Notes: generated by a model from the sequence alone, not told the origin. A DNA stretch of 25,763 nucleotides from Betaproteobacteria bacterium (GCA_028065725.1 JAPTVL010000157.1:1-25763), one strand, 5' to 3'; positions 8,190-15,731 are shown, counted from the stretch's first letter. Translations and numbers: made by a program.

Positions 8190-8393
8190 ATGGAAAACCG
8201 CACCGCCAGGATGACGATCCTGATCGATCCAATCAAAAAACAGATTTTCGAGGACATCTGCGCCGAGCAGGACCTCACGTCATCGCAAGTGATCCGCAGG
8301 CTGATGCGCCAGTACATCATTGATAACGCAGGGCCACGCGAACTGCCCGAGTGGCTGATCGGGGCCGCCAAGGCGACCAGCCAATCGCAGTGA
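8190..8393 (+). CDS. Small ribbon-helix-helix (CopG/MetJ-type) DNA-binding protein
   Basis: A 67-residue protein starting MENRTARMTILIDPIKKQIF. It fits a ribbon-helix-helix fold: a short basic beta strand (RTARMTILI), then helix A (DPIKKQIFEDICAEQ) and helix B (TSSQVIRRLMRQYIIDNA). The ATG at 8190 is chosen because an AGGG lies before it; the ATG at 8169 falls inside the palindromic region and has no ribosome site. Such proteins bind DNA as dimers and usually control their own promoter or a neighbouring gene. The nested palindromes just upstream are a natural target. No toxin gene follows; the next gene, 19 bases downstream, is a YkgJ-type cysteine-cluster protein, which may be its regulatory partner. 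Confidence 0.75.
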   Translation: MENRTARMTILIDPIKKQIFEDICAEQDLTSSQVIRRLMRQYIIDNAGPRELPEWLIGAAKATSQSQ

Positions 8394-8412
8394 CACGCAG
8401 CCGGATCCTTTC

Positions 8413-8766
8413 ATGACGCCCAACGGCCAGGCCATCCGTTTTTTCAGGCGACGCATTCCGGCATTCGAGTGCGTTCCAGGATGCCATGACTGCTGCGGAC
8501 CGGTGACCGCATCCAGCGAGGAAATGGCCAGGCTCCCCCTCAAAAGCGATACGGAACACGCAAAGGCACTCGACGAATTGACCTGTCCGCACCTGGGGGA
8601 GCAAGGCTGCAACGTCTATGAGGAACGCCCGCTCATCTGCCGTATGTTTGGCACCACGCCACGGCTCGCCTGCCCGAACGGCAAGCGTCCCGCAGCGATG
8701 ATCGACCCCGGCATCGAGCAGCAGATCTGCCGTTATTTCCAAATGACGCGCCAAGTGCTGGTATAG
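8413..8766 (+). CDS. YkgJ family cysteine-cluster (zinc/iron-chelating) protein
   Basis: A 117-residue protein with the cysteine pattern of the YkgJ/CxxCxxCC family: CVPGCHDCC near residue 20, then CPHLGEQGCNVYEERPLICR and a further CPNGKR, with a last cysteine near the C-terminus. The RPxxCRxFG-type core (RPLICRMFGTT) is the family hallmark. Members are thought to bind a metal or iron-sulfur cluster; the biochemical role is unknown. It is 19 bases after the ribbon-helix-helix gene and probably in the same unit. Only a weak GGAT precedes the ATG. Confidence 0.85.
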   Translation: MTPNGQAIRFFRRRIPAFECVPGCHDCCGPVTASSEEMARLPLKSDTEHAKALDELTCPHLGEQGCNVYEERPLICRMFGTTPRLACPNGKRPAAMIDPGIEQQICRYFQMTRQVLV

Positions 8767-8888
8767 CCCGCGACTTTCGCAGCGTTTAACGCGCAGCGGG
8801 GTCGTCGGTGATGACAGTCAGCGTCGTTCTTGCCAGGCGCTGTAGCGTCGGCGGGCAGGCTCCGCGCGGATGCCACTTGACCATTGCA

Positions 8889-9155
8889 TCATGCCACCTT
8901 GCCAGCCAACTCGTCGGCCTGGCGGGCAAAGCCGAATTCGGAGTCGCCCAGGGTTTCATCACGGGCGGCGATGCTGACATTGACATGGTTCTTGCCAAAA
9001 TTCAGATCAGGGTAATGGCCCCTCCGCTCCGCAAGGACAGCCAGCCCATCGAGAAACCCGCGAGTTTCGGCGTATGAGGAAAAATCGAAACGACGGCTGA
9101 GCAAGGGCGGATTTTGCTGCACCTGCCAGGCCGGTGGGGCTTCTTGTTGATCCAC
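8889..9155 (-). CDS. Pterin-4a-carbinolamine dehydratase-like protein, possible RuBisCO assembly factor
   Basis: An 88-residue protein with the PCD/DCoH fold signature: alpha/beta pattern, FSSYAETRGFLDGLAVLAER, then GHYPDLNFGKNHVNVSI. The canonical HHP is HYP here, and the later T-H-x-x-G-G-L region, which supplies another catalytic histidine in true dehydratases, reads AARDETLGDSEF, so dehydratase activity is doubtful. PCD-like proteins lacking full catalytic sets act as RuBisCO assembly factors (acRAF) in alpha-carboxysome operons. Start choice: AAGGAG directly abuts an ATG at 9161, leaving no spacing, whereas the in-frame GTG at 9155 lies six bases from it. It diverges from a CbbR-like regulator gene, which supports a link to carbon fixation (inference). 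Confidence 0.78.
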   Translation of the reverse strand: MDQQEAPPAWQVQQNPPLLSRRFDFSSYAETRGFLDGLAVLAERRGHYPDLNFGKNHVNVSIAARDETLGDSEFGFARQADELAGKVA

Positions 9156-9275
9156 GTCCATCTCCTTAGCGCCAAACGACGCACGTACGGTGGGTTGAGT
9201 CGACCTGTTTGCCCGCAAGCGCTGCCGATGGGATCGACGTCTCCCACTATAAATATGTCGCGGCTTCAGCTAAAG

Positions 9276-9301
9276 TTAATTGTTTACATTGATTCCATTA
9301 A
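9276..9301. promoter_or_regulatory. Possible LysR operator/promoter between PCD-like gene and second cbbR-like gene
   Basis: The AT-rich part of the 159-base divergent region has TTAAT (9276-9280) and ATTAA (9297-9301) as inverted half sites 16 bases apart, inside a stretch with T-N11-A spacing as used by LysR proteins. A TATAAAT (9249-9255) could be a -10 element. AAAAGGAG just after is the ribosome site of the LysR gene. Evidence is by pattern only. Confidence 0.35.
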
Positions 9302-9314
9302 AAGGAGTTTATGA

Positions 9315-10304
9315 ATGAAGTTGCGTCACGTTACGCTTCATCAGATGCGCATCTTCCAGAGCCTGGGACGCCACATGAGCTTCACCCGGGCCGCGGAAGA
9401 ACTGCATCTCACCCAGCCAGCGGTCTCGATCCAGGTTAAGCGACTGGAAGAAAGCGTCGGCATGCCGCTAGTGGAGCAGATGGGCAAAAAGCTTTTTTTG
9501 ACCGAGGCCGGCCGGGAATTGTTCGACGCCTGCGGTGATGTGCTTGAACGCTTGCGAGTGCTCGACGAGGATATGACCGGGCTGGAAGAAGGCGTGCGCG
9601 GACCGCTCAACCTGGCCGCCATCACCACGTCGAAATATTTCATGCCCCACCTGCTCGGCGCTTTCCTGCGCGAACATCCTGCAGTGGAGCCGCGGCTGAC
9701 TGTCACCAACCAGACACGGGTGGTCGAACGGTTGGTGAACAATGAGGACGACCTGGTGATCATGGGCACACTGCCCGAGAACCTCGATCTGGAAGCGGCA
9801 TATTTTCTGGATAATCCGATGGTGGTTGTGGCGCCGCCCGACCATCCCCTTGTGGGCCAGAAGAAGATCCCGCTGGCCCGTTTGGTGGAGGAACGCTTCC
9901 TCGCGCGCGAACCCGGTTCCGGCACGCGGGCGGCGCGCACCCGGCTGTTCGCCGAGCACGGTCTCACCATCCGGCCCTACATGGAGCTGGGCAGCAGCGA
10001 GGCCATCAAGCAGGCCGTCATGGCAGGGCTGGGCATTTCAGTGCTGTCGATGCACAACCTGCGTCTGGAACTGAACGCCGGCCTCATCGCCGTACTCGAC
10101 GTCGAGTACTTTCCCCTGATGCGGCAGTGGTATGCGGTGCACATGAAGGGCAAGAAACTCTCGGCGACGACGCGCATGTTCCTCGACTTTCTGCTCAAGG
10201 ACGGCGCCCGAATCTGGCAGGAATCGCAGCCGCATCTGCTCATTCCCCCGGCAGCCAACCAAGCGCGAGGCAAAAAACGCGCGCCGGGATTTTCTTCGGG
10301 TTGA
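9315..10304 (+). CDS. LysR family regulator, CbbR paralogue
   Basis: A 329-residue LysR regulator. The winged helix-turn-helix spans about residues 1-65 (MRIFQSLGRHMSFTRAAEEL, then HLTQPAVSIQVKRLEESVG). The effector domain closely parallels the CbbR at 17836-18756: LAAITTSKYFMPHLLGAF, VVVAPPDHPL, EPGSGTRAARTRLFAEHGLT and LGSSEAIKQAVMAGLGISVLS all have direct counterparts there. CbbR proteins activate Calvin-cycle genes in response to metabolites. AAAAGGAG precedes the ATG at 9315; another ATG at 9311 is in the wrong frame. It extends about 20 basic residues beyond cbbR at the C-terminus. It diverges from the PCD-like gene, so that gene is its likeliest target; no RuBisCO gene adjoins it. Confidence 0.92.
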   Translation: MKLRHVTLHQMRIFQSLGRHMSFTRAAEELHLTQPAVSIQVKRLEESVGMPLVEQMGKKLFLTEAGRELFDACGDVLERLRVLDEDMTGLEEGVRGPLNLAAITTSKYFMPHLLGAFLREHPAVEPRLTVTNQTRVVERLVNNEDDLVIMGTLPENLDLEAAYFLDNPMVVVAPPDHPLVGQKKIPLARLVEERFLAREPGSGTRAARTRLFAEHGLTIRPYMELGSSEAIKQAVMAGLGISVLSMHNLRLELNAGLIAVLDVEYFPLMRQWYAVHMKGKKLSATTRMFLDFLLKDGARIWQESQPHLLIPPAANQARGKKRAPGFSSG

Positions 10305-10433
10305 CGCAATGCCGGGCTGAAAGTGATCGTTGCAGGGCAAGGATCGCGGGCAACGCAAGAACGTGCCATGCGGACAGGGGTAGGCGATATCTTGATGCCG
10401 ATACCGACGAGCGGCCCATGAGCCCGGCGACCC

Positions 10434-10874
10434 TCACGCTCGCCCGGGCTGCCAGGAAGTTTTCCTGCGCAGCCGAGTCAGTCCCCGGGAAGGCGTGACG
10501 CCGCCGGAAAGCGTCCATGATCCGGCCATCTGCGCCAGCAGCAACAGTCCGCCGAGCAGCGCCAGGCCACCACCCATGGTGACCAGCAACGCCTCGCGCG
10601 CAGCGGCGCGGGAATGCATATCAGCGTGGTTGAAGCCGACCAGCAGGAAGGAGGTGCGGCTGGTGAGTTCCCAGAACAGGAACAGCAGGACCACGTTGTC
10701 GGCGCCGACCGCTCCGATCATCGCCAGCATCTGGGCGGCGAGGCCATCGATGCGGAACGCCAGCGAGACCGACAAGCTCGGCACCCACTGCAGGGCGAAC
10801 AGCGCCAGCGGCACGGATGCCAGCCGCAGCCAGGTCGGCCCGTCGTCGTCGGTCGCATCAGCGTGGCCCATCAA
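10434..10874 (-). pseudogene. Remnant of mrpA/mnhA (Na+/H+ antiporter subunit A) with internal deletion
   Basis: A 146-codon open frame whose residues 26-123 (about 10506-10799) match the N-terminal part of MrpA: ALQWVPSLSVSLAFRIDGLA, then FWELTSRTSFLLVGFNH and LLVTMGGGLALLGGLLLLAQ. FWELTS followed by an FLL-GF motif is MrpA-type, not NuoL (GWEGVG) or DabB. Intact MrpA has about 40 residues between the RIDGL segment and the ADNxxxLFxFWE segment (the YxxxYM...RFYxxLLLFMGAM part); here they are joined after AMIGA. The other several hundred residues of MrpA and the remaining Mrp subunits are absent, and the tail (GLTRLRRKTSW) is unrelated. The frame is therefore a dead fragment. The 129 bases between its stop and the LysR gene show no feature. 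Confidence 0.75.
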
Positions 10875-10946
10875 AGCGCCCGCTCGCCAACTGCCGAAGC
10901 CATGGCGTCTTGTGTGTCGCTGCGGCGAGGCACGCCCTCCTGCATG

Positions 10947-11333
10947 TCAGAAGAGTCTCCGCAACATTTCTTCCAGTTCGAAACCCAGCACCAGAATTCA
11001 CGCCAGCATGGCGACGCCCACCCCGGCCGCGGCGATGTCCTTGATGATGCCGATTTTTTCATCGTGGCGGGTCTCGACGAAATCGCACAGAGCCTCGATG
11101 GCGCTGTTCATGATTTCAGCGACCAGCACCAGTGCTGTGACGACGATGATCAGAACCGAGTCGATCCAGTCGCGCGTGATCATGGCCGCAGCCAGCACCC
11201 CCAGTGAAAAGACCAGCTTCCAGGCGACGCTGAAATCGTAGATCACCGCATAGCGCAGCCCCGACAGGATGGTGCGGAATTTCCGCAGGGGATGGTAACC
11301 GGGCTCGCCGGTGCCGAGGAACTTGTGCCTCAC
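10947..11333 (-). pseudogene. dgkA: Diacylglycerol kinase dgkA, interrupted by TGA in the third membrane helix
   Basis: The small integral-membrane lipid kinase DgkA phosphorylates diacylglycerol. The DAGK signature is clear (VAEIMNSAIEALCDFV, then KIGIIKDIAAAGVGVAM). Two membrane helices are intact. The first in-frame stop, TGA at 10998-11000, ends the protein at 111 residues in the middle of helix three. Reading on, the same frame continues for 16 hydrophobic-then-charged residues (ILVLGFELEEMLRRLF) to another TGA at 10947-10949, which would restore a full helix and a normal length near 127. A tryptophan TGG to TGA change is the simplest explanation. Start is a GTG at 11333 overlapping the PAP2 stop by four bases (GTGA). 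The short form (10998-11333) might still be made; function is uncertain because helix three contributes to the E. coli trimer. Confidence 0.72.
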
Positions 11334-11968
11334 GCCGCGCCCTCCCCTCGCTTGCGATGGCCGCCCGCGGCCGGTCGCAGCAGCAGCGCATGCAGCCCCG
11401 CCACCCACAGCAGGGCCGCCAGGGTGCCAACCACGACATCGCTGGGGAAATGGACTTGCAGGTAGATGCGGGACAGGCCGACCAGCAGCACGGCAAGCCC
11501 CAGCAGGATGGCCCGGAATATGCGGGTGCGTTCGGCGACGAGCAGCCACGCCAAGGCCGCTGCCGTGGCCTGCATCGCGTGCGCGCTGGGGAAAGACCAG
11601 TCACCCGGCATGTCGAGCCAAGTCGGGAAGAGATCGGGGCGCGGTCGCGCCACCCACAGCTTGAAAACATGGCTAAGAGCCGATGATCCGAGCAGGCCGA
11701 GAACAAGAAAACCCGCCTCGCGTCGCCGCCGGCTACGCAGCAGCACCCAGGCCAACGCCGCGGTCAGCGGCAACAACAGCAGCAGCGAGCCGAACCAGGT
11801 AATCCCTTGCATCATCGCGTCAAGCCATTCGCTGCGCAGGGCATGGGCCAACCCGAGTCCGGCGCGATCGAACTCGCCGATGATGCATCGGCCCTCCGGA
11901 CAAGCGGCCACCGCCCCCGCTGCCAGAATGGCCAGACTCGACAACCAAAGGATCACGACCCGCCGCAC
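11330..11968 (-). CDS. PAP2 family membrane lipid phosphatase
   Basis: A 212-residue membrane phosphatase of the PAP2/PgpB/BcrC superfamily. All three signature motifs are visible: K103 with RPRP (KLWVARPRP), PSAH at 127-130 (usual form PSGH) and SRIYLQVHFPSD at 166-177 with the catalytic histidine H173. An N-terminal hydrophobic stretch precedes a short cysteine-containing segment, then several helices. Substrates in the family are phosphatidic acid, phosphatidylglycerol phosphate or undecaprenyl pyrophosphate. Start is GTG at 11968, four bases after AGGGAGG; an ATG nearer the ribosome site is in another frame. Its stop overlaps the dgkA start, so a lipid kinase and phosphatase are translationally coupled, as expected for a phosphatidic acid/diacylglycerol or undecaprenyl-phosphate cycle. 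Confidence 0.9.
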   Translation of the reverse strand: MRRVVILWLSSLAILAAGAVAACPEGRCIIGEFDRAGLGLAHALRSEWLDAMMQGITWFGSLLLLLPLTAALAWVLLRSRRRREAGFLVLGLLGSSALSHVFKLWVARPRPDLFPTWLDMPGDWSFPSAHAMQATAAALAWLLVAERTRIFRAILLGLAVLLVGLSRIYLQVHFPSDVVVGTLAALLWVAGLHALLLRPAAGGHRKRGEGAA

Positions 11969-12126
11969 GCATCCTCCCTATTTCATCCAGAGACGCGAAG
12001 CAGGATCATTCAGTTCCGTACTCGGTGTTAATCCCCCGCCCTGTATTCCTGCCGGTAAGAGTTGCCTGCAGGTAATGTGGCTTTGCGCAGTCGACGGATG
12101 GCCCTCCGCATCACGACTGCCGGCGC

Positions 12127-12426
12127 TTATCCGTCGTCGCCCAGCTCCGGATCCCAGCCCTTTTCGCGCGCCCGCGCGGTGGCTCGGGCGTACACATCCG
12201 CATGCCTTTGACGCATCTCGTCCGGGAGGCGGCTCGGCAGGTTGCCGTACTTGTCCCACTCACGGTCGACCTTGTCCATCAGTTGCTGCATCTGTCCCAG
12301 TGACCAGCCGGCGCAGTCCTCGGGCTCCGGAATGAAGCCGAACAGCCAGCCGTCCATCACCACGCGTCCCAGCTGGGTGATGCCGTGTCGGTCCTGGTTG
12401 AGTCCCACGTATTTGTCTGCAGACAT
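12127..12426 (-). CDS. Small conserved-looking protein encoded directly after cbbO
   Basis: A 99-residue soluble acidic protein, last gene of the cbb operon as seen here, starting seven bases after the cbbO stop. I do not recognise a family. It has a hydrophobic-aromatic N-terminal half (LGRVVMDGWLFGFIPEPEDC) and a long, probably helical C-terminal half rich in charged residues (MQQLMDKVDREWDKYGNLPS and ARATARAREKGWDPELGDD). There is no signal peptide, membrane segment or metal motif; one cysteine is present. Codon usage and GC match the operon, which argues for a real gene. Position suggests a role with CbbQO or RuBisCO, but no function can be read from sequence. 158 bases of non-coding DNA without an obvious terminator follow. 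Confidence 0.8.
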   Translation of the reverse strand: MSADKYVGLNQDRHGITQLGRVVMDGWLFGFIPEPEDCAGWSLGQMQQLMDKVDREWDKYGNLPSRLPDEMRQRHADVYARATARAREKGWDPELGDDG

Positions 12427-12433
12427 GTTCTGT

Positions 12434-14776
12434 TTATCTCGTCAGTCCGGCGTACAGCATCGGCAGCTTCTCCGGCAGTCGCTGAACGTGATCGACCACC
12501 ATGTAGTTCTTCTGCCCGAAGATGCGCGAAACGTAATTGTCCGCGCGCGGATCAAGGCTCATGCAGTAAGTCGTCACGCCATGGCGGGCGACTTCCTCCA
12601 CCGCCTTCTTGGTGTCGTAGCGGAGGTACTGCGGGTCGCGCACATCGATATCGGCCGGCTCGCCGTCAGTGATGACGATCAACAGCTTCTTCGCCGAACG
12701 CTGCAGCTTGAGGTGATGGCCGGCGTGGCGTATCGCCGCGCCCATGCGGGTCGACAGCTGGCCGGTCATGCCGGCGAGTTTGGCCTTCGGTACCTCGTTC
12801 CAGTGCTGATCGAAATCCTTGAAGCGGTAGTACTCTACATCGTGGCGGCCGTCCGAACAGAAACCATGGATCGCAAAGGGGTCGCCCACCTTGCTGATCG
12901 CATCGGCCAGCAGCACGCAGGCCTGGCGCGTCAGGTCGAGCACCGAGTACTCCTGGTCCTGCACCGTTTCGTTGGTCGACTCGGACAGATCGAGCAGCAC
13001 CAGGATCGAGAAGTCGCGCGTCTTGCGTACCGAGCGCATCATGATGCGCGGGTCTGGCTGGTTGCCAAGGCGGATGTCGGTGAAGCTGGCGATCGCCGCG
13101 TTGATGTCGATCTCGTCGCCGTCCTCCAGCTTGCGGATGCGCTGCACGCCCTGCGGCTGCATGGCGTCGAGCAGGAACTTCATGCGGTGGATCTCGCGCT
13201 TGTATTTCGCGGTGATCTCGTCGATGACGTCGAGGTCGCCGGATTTGGCACGCTTTTCCAGCACCGTGGCCCAGGCCGGACGCTCGAGCTGGATCTGGTA
13301 GTCCCACTCCGAGTAATGGAAGGGCTCGGATACCGGCTCCTTGCCTTCCATCTCGTTGTAGCTCTTGCCCATGTCCTCGTAGGGGAAGAGCTCGGTGCTG
13401 AGCACCCAGACTTCCTCGGCATCGTCGCCCGCGGTTTCGACGTCGATCTCGTTGACCATCTCCATCACGCTGACGTTCTTCCGGACCTGCTTGACGCTCT
13501 CGTAGCCGGCACCGGCCGCCTTGTCGAAATCGAATTCCTCGAATTCCCAGAAGTAGCGGTTGTCGTCGCGGTAGGGGGCGGTGAGGATGTCGGTGCGCGG
13601 GTTGAACGGGATTCTTTTCTCGCTGAGGCTGTGCGCCAGCTGCACGCCAATGTCCCAAGAGGTCTGGTTGTCGCCAAGGCGGTCCTGCGCGGCAGCGAAC
13701 AGCGCGCGACCCTCGGCGATCCATGGATCGCTGTCCTGATAGCTTTCGTCCAGCAGCGCTCGGGCAAGGCGGTTGAGATAATCGCCGACGCTTGCATTCA
13801 TTTCCGGCGTGGCGACATGCAGCCGGCTCCAGAGTTGCTTGAGGCCGGGAAAACGCCGGATCGAAAGCGTTTCCACTCGCGCATCCTCGATCACCGAGAT
13901 CACCGCCATCTGCATCGGGTTCAGCGACTCGGCCGAAATCGGCTGGCGGGTCTCGACCACGTGCGCCGCGCAATGCGCCGAGCGGGCGCGAGACAGCTCG
14001 ATGCCGGGGACCGTCTCCTGGCCTTCAATGGTGAAGTCATCGAAGGCGTCGGGAACATGCAGCAGGTAGTCGGCGATGTACGGGCGGTAGCCCTCGCGCG
14101 ACTCGAAGTCGCCGGAGGTCGGACGCATGAAGAAGTCGCGTGCCCACAGCGCCCGCAGATACATGTTGATACGCCGCTGCACGTCGACGAGCAGCGTACC
14201 CTTGCGCTCCTTCTGCAGCATCGCCAGCGATTCCTTCGACTCGAGGCCGAAGTAGCGGATCTGCTCCTCGTAGTTGGTGCGGTGGGCGTGCGCGCCCCAC
14301 AGCGCCCAGCGCCGCAGGCCGCCGAGCGTCAGGTGCTGGAACAGCGCCTCCAGCTTGTCCAGCATCGGGCGCACGCCGCGCGGCGCCTGCGCGATCAGGG
14401 TATTGAGGAACTGCAGGTACTTGAGGAAAAGCTCGGCGTCGCCCAGGCGATTGGCCGCCGTCGGCGCACTCGCCAGCAGCAACTCGATCACCGCACCGGA
14501 AGTCTTGGAGGCCAGCATCAGCGCCGCCGTGGCCAGATCCGCCACCACGTCCTCGCCGACCTCCTTGGCAACCATCGGTGCGTTCTCGATCCAGGTCTCG
14601 ACCAGCGAATCGCCGCGACCCAGACCCCGTATGGCCGATACGCCCTTGAGGTAATTGTCCAGGCCACGCGGACTGAAAACCTTGGTTGCGTCGTGCCAGG
14701 TCGCGTTCAACGCGTTGCGGGTGTGATCGGAAAGATCTTCCAGCAGTTCAGCGTAATCTTCGAGTTTGATCGACAT
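12434..14776 (-). CDS. cbbO: CbbO, VWA-domain adaptor of the CbbQO RuBisCO activase
   Basis: A 780-residue cytoplasmic protein. The C-terminal von Willebrand A domain starts near residue 585, with the MIDAS motif DLSEST at about residue 595 (ILVLLDLSESTNE) and further MIDAS elements downstream (GMTGQLSTRMGAAIRHAGHH, then IVITDGEP). The long N-terminal region is helical and CbbO-specific. In form IAq and form II systems CbbO binds RuBisCO through the VWA domain and couples it to the CbbQ hexamer, which removes inhibitory sugar phosphates. The ATG at 14776 follows GAGGTG at a good distance. The gene follows cbbQ by 81 bases and is followed by a small gene. Length is normal for the family. Confidence 0.95.
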   Translation of the reverse strand: MSIKLEDYAELLEDLSDHTRNALNATWHDATKVFSPRGLDNYLKGVSAIRGLGRGDSLVETWIENAPMVAKEVGEDVVADLATAALMLASKTSGAVIELLLASAPTAANRLGDAELFLKYLQFLNTLIAQAPRGVRPMLDKLEALFQHLTLGGLRRWALWGAHAHRTNYEEQIRYFGLESKESLAMLQKERKGTLLVDVQRRINMYLRALWARDFFMRPTSGDFESREGYRPYIADYLLHVPDAFDDFTIEGQETVPGIELSRARSAHCAAHVVETRQPISAESLNPMQMAVISVIEDARVETLSIRRFPGLKQLWSRLHVATPEMNASVGDYLNRLARALLDESYQDSDPWIAEGRALFAAAQDRLGDNQTSWDIGVQLAHSLSEKRIPFNPRTDILTAPYRDDNRYFWEFEEFDFDKAAGAGYESVKQVRKNVSVMEMVNEIDVETAGDDAEEVWVLSTELFPYEDMGKSYNEMEGKEPVSEPFHYSEWDYQIQLERPAWATVLEKRAKSGDLDVIDEITAKYKREIHRMKFLLDAMQPQGVQRIRKLEDGDEIDINAAIASFTDIRLGNQPDPRIMMRSVRKTRDFSILVLLDLSESTNETVQDQEYSVLDLTRQACVLLADAISKVGDPFAIHGFCSDGRHDVEYYRFKDFDQHWNEVPKAKLAGMTGQLSTRMGAAIRHAGHHLKLQRSAKKLLIVITDGEPADIDVRDPQYLRYDTKKAVEEVARHGVTTYCMSLDPRADNYVSRIFGQKNYMVVDHVQRLPEKLPMLYAGLTR

Positions 14777-14857
14777 GGTTCACCTCAGATCATGGGGCGG
14801 GCGCGACATCGCCGGCCCGCTCGTGTCACCCGATGGGCCGAAGCCCACCCGCATCGT

Positions 14858-15661
14858 TCAGAAGAACGTGCCGACCGCCGCGTCGAGCGCGTCGCGCATG
14901 TCGGGATCGTCGGTGATCGGACGCACCAGCGCCACGCGGCATGCGGACAACGGGTCGACGCCCTTGGCAATCAGCGAGCCTGCGTAGATCAGCATACGGG
15001 TGGAGAGGCCTTCGTCGAGGCCATGGCCCTTGAGGTTGCGGCTACGCTCGGCGATCGACACCAGCTTGCCGGCGATATCGGCGTTGACGCCGGATTCGTG
15101 CGCGACGATCTCGGTTTCGATGCTGTGCTCGGGATAAGTGAAGTCGAGGCCACCGAAACGCTGCTTGGTCGACTGCTTCAGATCCTTCATCAGGCTCTGG
15201 TAGCCGGGGTTGTAGGAAATCACAATCTGGAAATCGGGGTGGGCGTGGACCAGCTCGCCTTTCTTCTCCAGGGGCAGCACGCGGCGGTTGTCGGTCAGCG
15301 GGTGGATCACCACGGTGGTGTCCTGGCGCGCTTCGACCACTTCGTCGAGGTAGCAGATGGCGCCATGGCGCGCGGCGATGGCCAGCGGGCCGTCCTGCCA
15401 TTCCGTGCCGGACGCGGACAACAGGAAGCGTCCGACCAGGTCGGATGCGGTCATGTCTTCGTTACACGCCACCGTGATCAGGGGCTTGCCCAGCTTGTAC
15501 GCCATGTATTCGACAAAGCGCGTCTTGCCGCAACCGGTCGGGCCCTTCAACATCATCGGCATGCGAACCGAATAGGCGGCTTCATACAATTCCACTTCGT
15601 CCGCAACCGGGCGGTAATAGGGTTCCTGGGTGATGCGGTACTGGTCGACGATATTGCTCAT
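14858..15661 (-). CDS. cbbQ: CbbQ, MoxR-type AAA+ ATPase of RuBisCO activase
   Basis: A 267-residue AAA+ ATPase of the CbbQ/NirQ/NorQ group. Walker A is GPTGCGKT at residues 40-47, Walker B is AICYLDEV at about 101-108, and [20 protein letters not shown] contains the conserved NPGYQ and the second region of homology. The C-terminal helical part is typical of MoxR proteins. With CbbO it forms the RuBisCO activase that uses ATP to remodel inhibited active sites. The ATG at 15661 is preceded by GGAG. It lies downstream of a hairpin terminator that separates it from cbbS, so its expression probably depends on read-through or on a separate promoter. Confidence 0.96.
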   Translation of the reverse strand: MSNIVDQYRITQEPYYRPVADEVELYEAAYSVRMPMMLKGPTGCGKTRFVEYMAYKLGKPLITVACNEDMTASDLVGRFLLSASGTEWQDGPLAIAARHGAICYLDEVVEARQDTTVVIHPLTDNRRVLPLEKKGELVHAHPDFQIVISYNPGYQSLMKDLKQSTKQRFGGLDFTYPEHSIETEIVAHESGVNADIAGKLVSIAERSRNLKGHGLDEGLSTRMLIYAGSLIAKGVDPLSACRVALVRPITDDPDMRDALDAAVGTFF

Positions 15662-15731
15662 GACGGCTCCATGTAAGGGGATCGCAAATACGCAGGCGGC
15701 TCAGCGTGCAGCCTGGGGATTTGCGACAGAT

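Noticed and set aside
8786..8894. Small minus-strand frames running from the end of the PCD-like gene into 8786
   Set aside because: One ATG overlaps the stop codon in an ATGA pattern, but the resulting 24-codon and 32-codon frames look arginine-rich and non-coding.
10434..10874. Reading the antiporter fragment as DabB, part of a DAB inorganic-carbon transporter
   Set aside because: Attractive beside a CbbR-like gene, but the FWELTS and LLVGF motifs and flanking order are MrpA-type; no DabA (DUF2309) gene is in the window.
10495..11241. Plus-strand open frame of 248 codons across the mrpA remnant and dgkA
   Set aside because: Its translation is serine/alanine/threonine rich without domain signals, while the minus strand shows clear MrpA and DgkA motifs.
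12242..15676. Very long plus-strand open frame (1144 codons) opposite cbbO and cbbQ
   Set aside because: It is antisense to two well-identified genes. High GC at third positions removes stops from the opposite strand; the translation has no recognisable domain.
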